Assembly: GCA_938022295.1 (NCBI GenBank)
Contig: CALIDR010000345.1
Location: 1 to 26,384, forward strand
Direction: 5' to 3'
From: an uncultured Burkholderiaceae bacterium
GTDB taxonomy: Bacteria > Pseudomonadota > Gammaproteobacteria > Burkholderiales > Burkholderiaceae_C
Length of the DNA stretch: 26,384 nucleotides
Under the pieces are notes generated by a model, which saw only the letters and a program-made list of their open reading frames with translations, was not told where the DNA came from and searched no databases. The position numbers and the translations under genes are program-made. The number at the start of each line of letters is the position of its first letter. Position 1 is the first letter of the stretch. Of this stretch, positions 6,018 to 14,477 are shown one piece after another.

Positions 6018-6298
6018 CGGAGCAGGCGGCAGGCAGGCGGGCGGAAGCGTGCATTGAGCGCGGGCGGGGTGCGCGCCGTCCATACCCGGCACGGGGGATC
6101 GCCGCCTAACCCATCCGGGTAGTGCTGCCATGCCCTATCCGGTCTATCGTTGTACCCGTCGCGGGTGATGGTGCGGCTGCGGTGTCGTCCGTAGCATTCG
6201 CCGACTCGCAAGAGCCGGACCGCTCGCCGAAGCGGTTGGCGTCGGCCCCGGCCGCACGGCACGAGACGCCGTCGCCGGCCACCCCAGGAGACAAGCCC
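6018..6298. promoter_or_regulatory. Divergent control region between accessory cluster and dsrA
   Basis: This 281-nt region separates the two divergent operons. It holds four copies of the half-site ACCCG/CGGGT: 6084-6088, 6116-6120 (inverted), 6154-6158 and 6162-6166. The last two form ACCCG-TCG-CGGGT. TACCCGG (6083-6089) and CCGGGTA (6115-6121) form perfect 7-bp inverted arms. GTCTATCGT at 6143-6151 contains a possible -10 (TATCGT, 6145-6150); the same GTCTATCGT occurs before the hydrogenase operon. No convincing -35 is seen, so activation by a regulator is plausible. Downstream is a roughly 140-nt leader with a CCGCT/AGCGG hairpin (6220-6235). All of this is pattern reading. Confidence 0.5.
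6286..6290 (+). promoter_or_regulatory. Strong Shine-Dalgarno of dsrA
   Basis: AGGAG lies 8 nt before the ATG at 6299 and fixes that start over upstream in-frame codons. The context CCCCAGGAGAC recurs before dsrL (AGGAG about 8 nt before 12515). Confidence 0.85.
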
Positions 6299-7600
6299 AT
6301 GGCCAAGAAGATGCACGACACGCCGCTGCTCGACGAGCTCGAGAGCGGCCCGTGGCCCAGTTTCGTCACCGGCCTGAAGCGGCTGGCGAAGGACAAGGAC
6401 TACGTCGTCGACCTGCTCGGCACGCTCGAGACCTCGTACCGCACGAAGAAGGGCTACTGGAAGGGCGGCACGGTCGGCGTGTTCGGCTACGGCGGCGGCG
6501 TGATCCCGCGCTTCACCGAGCTGAAGAACGAGAAGGGCGAGCCGGTGTTCCCCGACGCCGCCGAGCTGCACACGCTGCGCGTGCAGCCGCCGCCGGGCAT
6601 GCACTACACGAGCGACGTGCTGCGCAGGATGTGCGACATCTGGGAGAAGCACGGCACCGGCCTGATCGCGTTCCACGGCCAGTCGGGCGACATCATGTTC
6701 CAGGGCGCCACCACCGCCAAGGTGCAGGAGGCGTTCGACGAGCTCAACGAGCTCGGCTTCGACCTCGGCGGCGCGGGCCCCGCGGTGCGCACCTCGATGA
6801 GCTGCGTGGGCGCCGCGCGCTGCGAGCAGAGCTGCTACGACGAGGGCTTCGCGCACCGCAAGGTCATCAACACCTTCGTCGACGACATCCACCGCCCGGC
6901 GCTGCCGTACAAGTTCAAGTTCAAGTTCAGCGGCTGCCCGAACGACTGCATGAACTCGATCCAGCGCGCCGACATGGCCGTGATCGGTACCTGGCGCGAC
7001 AACATGCGCACCGACGAGGAGCTGGCGCGCAAGTGGTTCGACAAGCACGGCATGAACGAGCTCGTCAACGACGTCGTCGCGCGCTGCCCGACGAAGGCGA
7101 TCCAGCTCAAGGAAGTCAAGGACCTGCGCCAGGGCGACAAGATCTCGAGCGTCAAGGTCAGCGACACGCACGCGCTCGAGATCGACAACAGCGACTGCGT
7201 GCGCTGCATGCACTGCATCAACGTGATGACGGGCGCGCTCGCGCACGGCACCGACACCGGCGCGACGATCCTCGTCGGCGGCAAGCGCACGCTGAAGATC
7301 GGCGACCTGATGGGCACCGTCGTCGTGCCGTTCATGCCGCTGAAGAACGAGGACGACTACGACAACCTGGTCGACCTCGCGCAGCGCGTGATCGACTTCT
7401 TCGCCGAGAACGCGCTCGAGCACGAGCGCACCGGCGAGATGATCGAGCGCATCGGCCTCGTCAACTTCCTCGAGGGCATCGGCGTCGACATCGACCCGAA
7501 CATGGTCGCCAACCCGCGCACGAACCCCTACGTGCGCACCGACGGCTGGGACGAGGAAGTGGCGAAGATCAACGCCAAGAAGAAGGCCGCCGCGGCCTGA
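6299..7600 (+). CDS. dsrA: Sulfite reductase, dissimilatory (reverse) type, alpha subunit DsrA
   Basis: 433 aa. With DsrB it forms the cytoplasmic siroheme enzyme that, in sulfur oxidisers, oxidises DsrC-bound sulfur towards sulfite. The siroheme-[4Fe-4S] ligands are visible as C169 and C175 in MSCVGAARC and C213 and C217 in SGCPNDC. The inserted ferredoxin domain has C263 (ARCPTKAI) and C300, C303 and C306 in DCVRCMHC. Length fits the family. The ATG at 6299 is supported by AGGAG; the frame stays open back to 6122, but those residues lie in the control region. Operon order (dsrEFHCMKLJOPNR downstream, dsrL and dsrEFH present) marks the oxidative type. Enzyme direction is inferred from this context. 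Confidence 0.98.
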   Translation: MAKKMHDTPLLDELESGPWPSFVTGLKRLAKDKDYVVDLLGTLETSYRTKKGYWKGGTVGVFGYGGGVIPRFTELKNEKGEPVFPDAAELHTLRVQPPPGMHYTSDVLRRMCDIWEKHGTGLIAFHGQSGDIMFQGATTAKVQEAFDELNELGFDLGGAGPAVRTSMSCVGAARCEQSCYDEGFAHRKVINTFVDDIHRPALPYKFKFKFSGCPNDCMNSIQRADMAVIGTWRDNMRTDEELARKWFDKHGMNELVNDVVARCPTKAIQLKEVKDLRQGDKISSVKVSDTHALEIDNSDCVRCMHCINVMTGALAHGTDTGATILVGGKRTLKIGDLMGTVVVPFMPLKNEDDYDNLVDLAQRVIDFFAENALEHERTGEMIERIGLVNFLEGIGVDIDPNMVANPRTNPYVRTDGWDEEVAKINAKKKAAAA

Positions 7601-7605
7601 CGCCC

Positions 7606-7629
7606 GCGGCGCGGCCGCGGCCGCGCCGC
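7606..7629 (+). other. Perfect 24-bp palindrome between dsrA and dsrB
   Basis: An all-G/C perfect palindrome, symmetric about 7617/7618, starts 5 nt after the dsrA stop. A TTTT run (7641-7644) follows 11 nt later. In RNA it could form a stem of about 10 bp. It is not a good terminator because the T-run is distant and dsrB must be expressed with dsrA. An mRNA-stabilising or processing site is conceivable. Confidence 0.55.
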
Positions 7630-7659
7630 CTGCCGACCCCTTTTCGCGAAAGCACGACG

Positions 7660-8727
7660 ATGGCTCATCGCACCCCGATCGAGAGCGGCGCTCCCGACAA
7701 CAAGCAGTACATGCACCCCACGCTGCTGAAGAACTACGGCAACTGGAAGTACCACGACCGCCCGCGCCCCGGGGTGCTGCACCACGTCTCGCACAGCGGC
7801 GACGAGGTCTGGACGGTGCGCGCCGGCACGCAGCGGCAGATGGACGTCTACACGATCCGCAAGCTGTGCGACATCGCCGACACCTACGCCGAGGGGCACG
7901 TGCGGTTCACGATCCGCAGCAACATCGAGTTCATGGTGTCGGACCCGAACAAGGTCGCGCCGCTGATCTCGGCGCTGCAGGAAAACGGCTTCCCGGTCGG
8001 CGGCACCGGCAACTCGGTGTCGATGATCGCGCACACCCAGGGCTGGCTGCACTGCGACATCCCGGGCACCGACGCCTCGGGGGCGGTGAAGGCGCTGATG
8101 GACGAACTCTACGAGGAGTTCATCAAGGAGGAGATGCCCAACCGCGTCCACCTGAGCACGAGCTGCTGCGAGATCAACTGCGGCGGCCAGGCCGACATCG
8201 CGATCATCGTGCAGCACACCAAGCCGCCGAAGATCAACCACGACCTGGTGGCCAACGTCTGCGAGCGCCCGGCGGTCGTCGCGCGCTGCCCGGTGGCGGC
8301 GATCCGCCCGGCGCTCGTCAACGGCAAGCCCTCGCTCGAGGTCGACGAGAAGAAGTGCATCTGCTGCGGTGCCTGCTATCCGCCGTGCCCGCCGATGCAG
8401 ATCAACGACCCCGAGCACTCGAAGCTCGCGATCTGGGTCGGCGGCAAGAACAGCAACGCGCGCGGCAAGCCGACGTTCATGAAGATGGTCGCCAGCGGCC
8501 TGCCGAACAACCCGCCGCGCTGGCCGGAAGTCTCCGCGATCGTCAAGAAGATCCTCTACACCTACAAGGCCGACGCGCGCTCGTGGGAGCGCCTGTCGGA
8601 CTGGATCGAGCGCATCGGCTGGCCGCGCTTCTTCGAGAAGTGCGACCTGCCGTTCACGAAGTACCTGATCGACGACTGGCGCGGCTCGCGGGCGAACCTG
8701 AACGCGTCGACGCACATCCGCTTCTGA
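7660..8727 (+). CDS. dsrB: Sulfite reductase, dissimilatory (reverse) type, beta subunit DsrB
   Basis: 355 aa, partner of DsrA. The siroheme-domain cysteines include C132 (WLHCDIPG) and the STSCCEINCGG motif with C169, C170 and C174. The ferredoxin domain has C210 (ARCPVAAI) and KKCICCGACYPPC (C233, C236, C239, C243). The start MAHRTPIESG at 7660 follows a 59-nt gap after dsrA that holds a strong palindrome; only a weak purine-rich ribosome site (GCGAAAG) precedes it. The C-terminus LNASTHIRF is DsrB-like. DsrA and DsrB form an alpha2beta2 enzyme, so equal expression is expected. Confidence 0.98.
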   Translation: MAHRTPIESGAPDNKQYMHPTLLKNYGNWKYHDRPRPGVLHHVSHSGDEVWTVRAGTQRQMDVYTIRKLCDIADTYAEGHVRFTIRSNIEFMVSDPNKVAPLISALQENGFPVGGTGNSVSMIAHTQGWLHCDIPGTDASGAVKALMDELYEEFIKEEMPNRVHLSTSCCEINCGGQADIAIIVQHTKPPKINHDLVANVCERPAVVARCPVAAIRPALVNGKPSLEVDEKKCICCGACYPPCPPMQINDPEHSKLAIWVGGKNSNARGKPTFMKMVASGLPNNPPRWPEVSAIVKKILYTYKADARSWERLSDWIERIGWPRFFEKCDLPFTKYLIDDWRGSRANLNASTHIRF

Positions 8728-8746
8728 GGCCCGCCCGGCGCATGTC

Positions 8747-9106
8747 ATGAAGTTCACCCTGCTGGTCAGCGAAGGGCCGTACACGCACCAGGCGAGCGAC
8801 ACCGCGTACAACTTCGCGGCAGCCGCGATCGCCCGGGGGCACCAGGTGATGCGCGTCTTCTTCTACCACGACGGCGTCTACAACGCGACCAGGCTCACCG
8901 AGCCGCCACAGGACGACCGCCACATCGTCAACCGCTGGTCGGCGCTGAAGGAGCAGCACGGCGTCGACCTCGTCGTGTGCGTCGCCGCGGCGCTGCGCCG
9001 CGGCATCAAGGACGAGGTGCTCGCGCCGGGCTTCCGCATCTCGGGGCTGGGCCAGCTGGTCGACGGCGGCATCAAGAGCGACCGCACGGTCACCTTCGGC
9101 GACTGA
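8747..9106 (+). CDS. dsrE: DsrE, sulfur carrier subunit of DsrEFH
   Basis: 119 aa. DsrE forms a heterohexamer with DsrF and DsrH in the cytoplasm; the complex receives persulfide sulfur and passes it to DsrC. The conserved active-site cysteine is C78 in VDLVVCVAAALRRG, matching Cys78 known in the purple sulfur bacterium Allochromatium. The ATG begins 19 nt after dsrB; an overlapping ATG four bases earlier is out of frame. A Tus-type DsrE-like paralogue is the alternative, but order and motif favour dsrE. Confidence 0.97.
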   Translation: MKFTLLVSEGPYTHQASDTAYNFAAAAIARGHQVMRVFFYHDGVYNATRLTEPPQDDRHIVNRWSALKEQHGVDLVVCVAAALRRGIKDEVLAPGFRISGLGQLVDGGIKSDRTVTFGD

Positions 9107-9118
9107 CGGGGGCGCGCG

Positions 9119-9475
9119 ATGAAGAAGTTCATGTTCGTCAACCGCAAGGCCCCGTACGGCACGATCTACGCGCTCGAGAGCCTCGAGGTGGTGCTGATCA
9201 CGGCGACGTTCGACCAGGACGTGAGCCTCGTCTTCGTCGACGACGGCGTCTACGAGCTGGTGAAGGGCCAGGACACGAAGGGCATCGGCATCAAGAACCA
9301 CAGCAAGACGTACCGCGCGCTCGAGGGCTACGACATCGAGAAGCTGTACGTCGAGCGCGAGTCGATGGTCGCGCGCGGCCTGACCGAGGACGACCTGCTC
9401 GTCGACGTCAAGGTGCTGTCGAGCGCCGAGATGGCCGACCTGATGGCCGAGCAGGACGTCGTCCTGTCGTTCTGA
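9119..9475 (+). CDS. dsrF: DsrF, structural subunit of DsrEFH
   Basis: 118 aa, with the DsrE/F-like fold (KKFMFVNRKAPYGTIYALESLE, then VSLVFVDDGVYELVKGQD). It contains no cysteine, in keeping with its role as the non-sulfur-binding partner in the complex. The start ATG is 12 nt after the dsrE stop and preceded by GGGGGCGCG. It lies in the canonical position between dsrE and dsrH. Confidence 0.97.
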   Translation: MKKFMFVNRKAPYGTIYALESLEVVLITATFDQDVSLVFVDDGVYELVKGQDTKGIGIKNHSKTYRALEGYDIEKLYVERESMVARGLTEDDLLVDVKVLSSAEMADLMAEQDVVLSF

Positions 9476-9488
9476 GGCGGAGCCCCCG

Positions 9489-9788
9489 ATGCTGCACATC
9501 GTCAACAAGTCCCCCGCGCAGACGACGAGCCTCGCGAGCTGCCTGCGGCTGGCCAAGGACGGCCAGTCGCTGCTGCTGATCGAGGACGGCGTCTACGCCG
9601 CCACCGCCGGCCTCGCCGCGAGCAGCGGGCTGGCCGCGGCCGTCGGCCGGCTCAAGGTCTACGCGCTGCGGCCCGATCTGGAGGCGCGCGGCGTGGCCGG
9701 CCGCCTGATCGACGGCGTGGCCACCGTCGACTACGCCGGCTTCGTCGACCTCGTGGCCGAGCATTCGACGAACCAGTCCTGGCTCTGA
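9489..9788 (+). CDS. dsrH: DsrH, small subunit of DsrEFH (TusB-like)
   Basis: 99 aa of the DsrH/TusB family. It starts MLHIVNKSPAQTTSLASCLR; Cys18 lies where the family has its conserved cysteine (Cys20 in Allochromatium). LLIEDGVYAAT in the middle and the C-terminal tryptophan (NQSWL) are family hallmarks. A GGCGGAG purine stretch precedes the ATG by several bases. It completes the DsrEFH sulfurtransferase complex. Confidence 0.96.
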   Translation: MLHIVNKSPAQTTSLASCLRLAKDGQSLLLIEDGVYAATAGLAASSGLAAAVGRLKVYALRPDLEARGVAGRLIDGVATVDYAGFVDLVAEHSTNQSWL

Positions 9789-9831
9789 CGCCGGGCCTGC
9801 CCCCTTTCACCCGACGCACGAGGAGAACGAG

Positions 9832-10164
9832 ATGTCCATCGAAGTCAGCGGCAAGACGATCGAGACCGACGAGGAAGGCTACCTGGTCAACCTCTCCGAC
9901 TGGAGCGAGGAGGTCGCCAACGCGATCGCCCAGCAGGAGAACGTCGAGATGACGCCCAACCACTGGGAAGTCGTCAACTTCCTGCGCCAGTACTACGACG
10001 AGTACCAGATCGCCCCCGCGGTGCGCGTGCTGACGAAGGCGATCGGCAAGCAGCTCGGCGAGGAGAAGGGCAACAGCAAGTACCTGTACGAGCTGTTCCC
10101 GTACGGCCCGGCCAAGCAGGCGTGCAAGATCGCCGGCCTGCCGAAGCCGACCGGCTGCGTCTGA
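9832..10164 (+). CDS. dsrC: DsrC, sulfur-carrying substrate protein
   Basis: 110 aa. DsrC presents sulfane sulfur to DsrAB and delivers the trisulfide form to the DsrK site of the membrane complex. Both arm cysteines are present: C98 in QACKIAGLP and penultimate C109 in PTGCV, 11 residues apart as in the family. The body motifs ETDEEGYLVN, MTPNHWEVVNFLRQYY and LYELFPYGPAKQAC are conserved. AGGAG about 8 nt upstream supports the start. The Cys-less paralogue at 4767-5096 shares the fold but not these residues. Confidence 0.98.
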   Translation: MSIEVSGKTIETDEEGYLVNLSDWSEEVANAIAQQENVEMTPNHWEVVNFLRQYYDEYQIAPAVRVLTKAIGKQLGEEKGNSKYLYELFPYGPAKQACKIAGLPKPTGCV

Positions 10165-10203
10165 CGCGCCCGCCAGCGCCGCCGTGCCAGCAGGACCGGG
10201 GCC

Positions 10204-10932
10204 ATGTCGGCGCTCTCGCTGATCTTCGCGGCGCTGTTCTACGCGGCGACGGCGCTGTTCGTCGTCGGCCTGGCGCTGAAGATCCGCCGCTACCTCGCGG
10301 TGCCCGCGCCGCTGAAGATCCCCACCACCCCGGCGCCGACGACACCCGGCGGCGTCGCGCTGCGCATGGTGCGCGAAGTGGCGTTCTTCGAGAGCCTGTT
10401 CAAGTCGAACAAGTGGACCTGGGCTTTCGGCTGGATGTTCCACGCTGCGCTGCTGCTCGTGCTGCTGCGCCACGTGCGCTACTTCCAGCAGCCGGTGTGG
10501 GAGCCGATCGTGTGGGTGCAGCCGTTCGGCATCTACGCCGGCTTCGCGATGGTCGCGGGCCTGGCCGGTCTGTGGGCGAGGCGCTTCCTTGTCGACCGCG
10601 TGCGCTGGATCTCGACGCCGTCGGACCACCTGCACCTGGCGCTGCTGATCGCGATCGGCCTGTCGGGGCTGGGGATGCGCTTTGTCGCGCCAACCGACAT
10701 CGTCGCGCTGAAGGCGTTCATGCTCGGGCTGATGCGCTTCGACGTCCACCCGCTGCCGGCCGACCCGCTGCTGCTGCTGCACCTGTCGCTCGTCGCATTG
10801 CTGATGATCGTGTTCCCGATCAGCAAGCTGCTGCACGCGCCGGGCCTGTTCTTCAGCCCGACGCGCTACCAGGTCGACAACCCGCGCGAGGCGCGCCACG
10901 TCGCGTCGTGGGCGGCGGCGCTGGACAAGTAG
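10204..10932 (+). CDS. dsrM: DsrM, membrane cytochrome b subunit of DsrMKJOP
   Basis: 242 aa, with about five hydrophobic segments: near residues 5-25, 73-90 (MFHAALLLVLLRHVRYF), 106-123, 145-160 and 190-208. It belongs to the NarI-like diheme cytochrome b family. His residues in HAALLLVLLRHVRYF, DHLHLAL and LLLHLSLVAL are heme ligand candidates. It exchanges electrons between the quinone pool and DsrK on the cytoplasmic side. It begins 39 nt after dsrC and is followed by dsrK after 10 nt. Confidence 0.96.
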   Translation: MSALSLIFAALFYAATALFVVGLALKIRRYLAVPAPLKIPTTPAPTTPGGVALRMVREVAFFESLFKSNKWTWAFGWMFHAALLLVLLRHVRYFQQPVWEPIVWVQPFGIYAGFAMVAGLAGLWARRFLVDRVRWISTPSDHLHLALLIAIGLSGLGMRFVAPTDIVALKAFMLGLMRFDVHPLPADPLLLLHLSLVALLMIVFPISKLLHAPGLFFSPTRYQVDNPREARHVASWAAALDK

Positions 10933-10942
10933 GACCCGCACC

Positions 10943-12475
10943 GTGGCCGCCGCCAAGTTCGAGACGCCCGCGCTCAAGCCCTATCCGGTCATCCCGCTGG
11001 TGGCCGAGGGCGCGATGGCGAGCACGAAGCCGTTCGTCGCCTCGCCGCAGATCCAGGGCAACATCGGCTTCCCGGGCGAGCTGACCGAAGGCTGGGAGCA
11101 GCGCGCCGTCGCGAAGATGGGCGAGCTGCTCGGCAAGTACCGCTCGCTGCAGGTCTACATGGACGCCTGCGTGCACTGCGGCGCGTGCTCCGACAAGTGC
11201 CACTACTACCTCGGCACCGGCGACCCGAAGAACATGCCGGTGGCGCGCCAGGACCTGATGCGCAAGGTCTACCGGCGCTACTTCACGCTCGCCGGCAAGC
11301 TGTTCCCGAAGCTGGTGGGCGCCGTCGACCTGACGCGCGAGGTGCTCGACGAGTGGTACAGCTACTACCACCAGTGCTCCGAGTGCCGCCGCTGCAGCGT
11401 GTTCTGCCCGTACGGCATCGACACCGCCGAGATCACGATGGCCGCGCGCGAGATCATGGACTCGGTGGGCCTCGGGCAGAAGTACAGCAACGAGATCATC
11501 GGCAAGGTCCACAAGATCGGCAACAACCTCGGCCTGCCGGGGCCGGCGCTGGAGAACACGCTCGAGGGGCTGGAAGAGGACGTCAAGGAAGACACCGGCG
11601 TCGACGTGCGCTACCCGATCGACGCCAAGGGCGCCGAGGTGCTGCTGATCACGCCGTCGGCCGACTTCTTCGCCGAGCCGCACGTCGAAAGCCTGATCGG
11701 CTACGGGAAGGTGTTTCACGCCGCGGGCATCAGCTGGACGCTGTCGTCGATGGCATCCGAGGCCGGCAACTTCGGCATGTTCATCGGCAACTACGAGCAG
11801 CTGCGCAAGATCGCGCTGCGCATCCGCGAGGCGGCGCTCGAGCTCGGCGTCAAGCGCATCGTCGTCGGCGAGTGCGGCCACGCGTGGCGGGTGGCGTACA
11901 GCTTCTGGAACACGCTGATCGGCGTCGGCGCCGGCGGCAAGGACCCGTTCGCGATCGAGCTGCAGAAACAGCTCGACCCGCGCCACAAGCAGCCCACGCA
12001 CATCTGCGAGCTGACCTACGACCTGATCCAGCGCGGCGCGCTCAAGTTCGACAAGGAAAAGAACGACGACCGCGTCGTCACGTTCCACGACTCGTGCAAC
12101 GTCGCGCGCGCCTCGCGCATGGGCGACATGCCGGGCGGCCAGTTCGTGATCCCGCGCGAGATCATCAAGGCGGTTGCCAACCACTTCCACGACATGGCGC
12201 CGGGCACGATCGGCGAGGCCACGTTCTGCTGCGGCGGCGGCGGCGGGCTGCTGACCGACGACCTGATCGAGCTGCGCGTCAAGGGCGCGCTGCCGCGCAT
12301 GGAAGCGCTGAAGAACGTCGTCGACGAGCACGGCGTGAACTTCATGGCCACGATCTGCGCGATCTGCAAGGCGCAGTTCACGAAGGTGCTGCCGTACTAC
12401 GGCTTCGACATGAGCATGGTCGGTGGCGTGCACCAGCTCGTCAGCAAGGCGATCCGGCTGGGCGACGCCCACTGA
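10943..12475 (+). CDS. dsrK: DsrK, HdrD-like iron-sulfur/CCG protein
   Basis: 510 aa from a GTG at 10943. Two ferredoxin-type [4Fe-4S] motifs are visible: C76, C79, C82 and C86 (CVHCGACSDKC), and C145, C148, C151 and C155 (CSECRRCSVFCPYG). The C-terminal half has CCG-domain cysteines in HDSCN, TFCCGGGGG and TICAICKAQF, expected to hold the noncubane [4Fe-4S] cluster used by HdrB/D-type disulfide reductases. ECGHAW is also family-typical. DsrK is the cytoplasmic catalytic subunit acting on DsrC disulfide or trisulfide. A related protein, Isp2, is encoded at 24864-26168. Confidence 0.97.
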   Translation: MAAAKFETPALKPYPVIPLVAEGAMASTKPFVASPQIQGNIGFPGELTEGWEQRAVAKMGELLGKYRSLQVYMDACVHCGACSDKCHYYLGTGDPKNMPVARQDLMRKVYRRYFTLAGKLFPKLVGAVDLTREVLDEWYSYYHQCSECRRCSVFCPYGIDTAEITMAAREIMDSVGLGQKYSNEIIGKVHKIGNNLGLPGPALENTLEGLEEDVKEDTGVDVRYPIDAKGAEVLLITPSADFFAEPHVESLIGYGKVFHAAGISWTLSSMASEAGNFGMFIGNYEQLRKIALRIREAALELGVKRIVVGECGHAWRVAYSFWNTLIGVGAGGKDPFAIELQKQLDPRHKQPTHICELTYDLIQRGALKFDKEKNDDRVVTFHDSCNVARASRMGDMPGGQFVIPREIIKAVANHFHDMAPGTIGEATFCCGGGGGLLTDDLIELRVKGALPRMEALKNVVDEHGVNFMATICAICKAQFTKVLPYYGFDMSMVGGVHQLVSKAIRLGDAH

Positions 12476-12514
12476 CCCGCGCCGCACCGAACACGATTCC
12501 CCAGGAGACCCGCG

Positions 12515-14473
12515 ATGTCTGCCGTGCCCGAGTCCACCGAAGTCAAGCCGCTGACCTTCCGCCGCTACAAGGACGGCGACCACAAGCCGCGCCGGTGGCA
12601 GGAGGAGATCTTCGACGCCGACCACTCGCACAAGTGCCCGACGTACATCCAGAGCACGCCGCCGTGCCAGGGCTCGTGCCCGTCGGGCGAGGACATCCGC
12701 GGCTACCTCAACATCGTGCGCGGCATCGAGAAGCCGCCTGCGGGCGTGCCGTGGCAGGAGTACGCGTGGCGGCGCCTGACCGAGGCCAACCCGCTGCCCA
12801 GCGTGATGGGCCGCGTGTGCCCGGCGCCGTGCGAGTCGGGCTGCAACCGCAACGAGGTCGAGGACTTCGTCGGCATCAACTCGGTCGAGCACTTCCTCGG
12901 CGAGTACGCGATCGCGAACCACCTGCAGTTCCCGAAGCCCGAGAAGCTCAGCGGCAAGAAGGTCGCCGTGATCGGCGGCGGGCCCGCGGGGCTGTCGGCG
13001 GCGTACCAGCTCGCGCGCAAGGGTCACTCGGTGACGATCTTCGACGAGCGCGCCGAGCTCGGCGGCATGATGCGCTACGGCATCCCCGGCTTCCGCACGC
13101 CGCGCCAGGTGCTCGACGCCGAGATCCAGCGCATCCTCGACCTCGGCGTCGAGGCGCGCACGAACACGCGCATCGGCACCGACATCACGCTCGAGCAGAT
13201 CCAGGCCGAGTTCGACGCCGTCTTCCTCGGCATGGGCGCGCAAAGCGGCCGCCCGCTGCCGGTGGAGGGGTCGGACGCGCCGAACTGCGTCACCGCCACG
13301 GCGTTCCTGAAGGCGTTCAACGACGGGCGGCTGCGCCACGTCGGCAAGCGCGTCGTCGTCGTCGGCGGCGGCGACACGTCGATCGACGTGGCCACCGTCG
13401 CGCGGCGCCTCGGCCACATCGAGCAGATCCACGAGAGCGACCGCCCTGAGATGGCGATCGCCGGCCACGTCGCGCACGACGTGGCGTCGGTCTCGGCGCG
13501 CCAGGGCGCCGAAGTGACGCTGACCTCGATCTTCGCGATCGAGAAGATGCAGGCGAGCAAGCACGAGGTCGAGCACGCGCTCGCCGAGGGCATCGCGATC
13601 CGCGGCGGGCTGGCGCCGGTGGCGGTGGTGCGCGGGCCCGACGGGCGCGCCACGGCGCTGCGCGTGGCGCGCTGCGAAGCCACGATCAAGGGCGGCCGGC
13701 TCGAGATCAAGATGATCGAGGGCACCGAGGAGGACATCCCGGCCGACCTGATCGTCTCGGCGATCGGCCAGGCGGTGGACTTCACCGGCCTCGAGGCGCT
13801 GAACAACGGCAAGGGTGCGATCGACGCCGACCGCAACTACCAGGTCAAGAACCGCGCCGGCATGTTCGTCGGCGGGGACGTCGTGCGCCCGCACCTGCTG
13901 ACCACCGCGATCGGCCACGGCGCGATCGCCGCCGACGGCATCGACCGCTTCCTCGCCGGCGAGCCGCTCGACAAGCGGCCGAAGATCGACGTCCACACCT
14001 GGGACATCCAGCGCAAGCTGATCGAGAAGGGGCTGACGCTGTCGGAGGTGCACGAGCCGATCCGCGGCACCGACAGCAGCAACGTCGCGATCCACAACTT
14101 CGACAACCGCTCCGACCGCTACGTGATCCCGCACGAGGAGCTGTTCCTCGGCCACTTCCAGTACACGCCGCGCCACAAGCGCAAGATCGTCACGCTGACC
14201 GCCGAGCAGGCGCTCAACAACTTCGAGGAGCGCGTGCTGCCGCTGACCGAGAAGGAGGCGATCGCCGAGGCCAAGCGCTGCATGAGCTGCGGGCTGTGCT
14301 TCGAGTGCGACAACTGCGTCGTCTACTGCCCGCAGACGGCGGTGTTCAAGGTCAAGAAGTCGCAGTCGACGACCGGCCGCTACGTCGACACCGACTACAC
14401 GAAGTGCATCGGCTGCCACATCTGCCACGACGTGTGCCCGACCGGGTACATCCAGATGGGCCTGGGAGAGTGA
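12515..14473 (+). CDS. dsrL: DsrL, NAD(P)H-linked iron-sulfur flavoprotein
   Basis: 652 aa, with AGGAG about 8 nt upstream. It is built like the small subunit of glutamate synthase. The N-terminal Cys-rich part contains PPCQGSCPSGEDI and CPAPCESGCNR, an FAD-binding motif follows (VAVIGGGPAGLSAAYQLARK), and an NAD(P) motif comes later (VVVVGGGDTSIDVA). A C-terminal extension carries two ferredoxin clusters (CMSCGLCFECDNC...C and CIGCHICHDVCP). In oxidative Dsr systems DsrL is the redox partner of DsrAB and uses NAD+ as electron acceptor. Its presence is a strong sign of sulfur oxidation here. A full repeat copy starts directly after its stop. Confidence 0.97.
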   Translation: MSAVPESTEVKPLTFRRYKDGDHKPRRWQEEIFDADHSHKCPTYIQSTPPCQGSCPSGEDIRGYLNIVRGIEKPPAGVPWQEYAWRRLTEANPLPSVMGRVCPAPCESGCNRNEVEDFVGINSVEHFLGEYAIANHLQFPKPEKLSGKKVAVIGGGPAGLSAAYQLARKGHSVTIFDERAELGGMMRYGIPGFRTPRQVLDAEIQRILDLGVEARTNTRIGTDITLEQIQAEFDAVFLGMGAQSGRPLPVEGSDAPNCVTATAFLKAFNDGRLRHVGKRVVVVGGGDTSIDVATVARRLGHIEQIHESDRPEMAIAGHVAHDVASVSARQGAEVTLTSIFAIEKMQASKHEVEHALAEGIAIRGGLAPVAVVRGPDGRATALRVARCEATIKGGRLEIKMIEGTEEDIPADLIVSAIGQAVDFTGLEALNNGKGAIDADRNYQVKNRAGMFVGGDVVRPHLLTTAIGHGAIAADGIDRFLAGEPLDKRPKIDVHTWDIQRKLIEKGLTLSEVHEPIRGTDSSNVAIHNFDNRSDRYVIPHEELFLGHFQYTPRHKRKIVTLTAEQALNNFEERVLPLTEKEAIAEAKRCMSCGLCFECDNCVVYCPQTAVFKVKKSQSTTGRYVDTDYTKCIGCHICHDVCPTGYIQMGLGE

Positions 14474-14477
14474 TGGT

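Noticed and set aside
6122..6298. N-terminal extension of DsrA from the first in-frame ATG
   Set aside because: It covers the divergent control region and lacks conservation; the ATG at 6299 has AGGAG at ideal distance.
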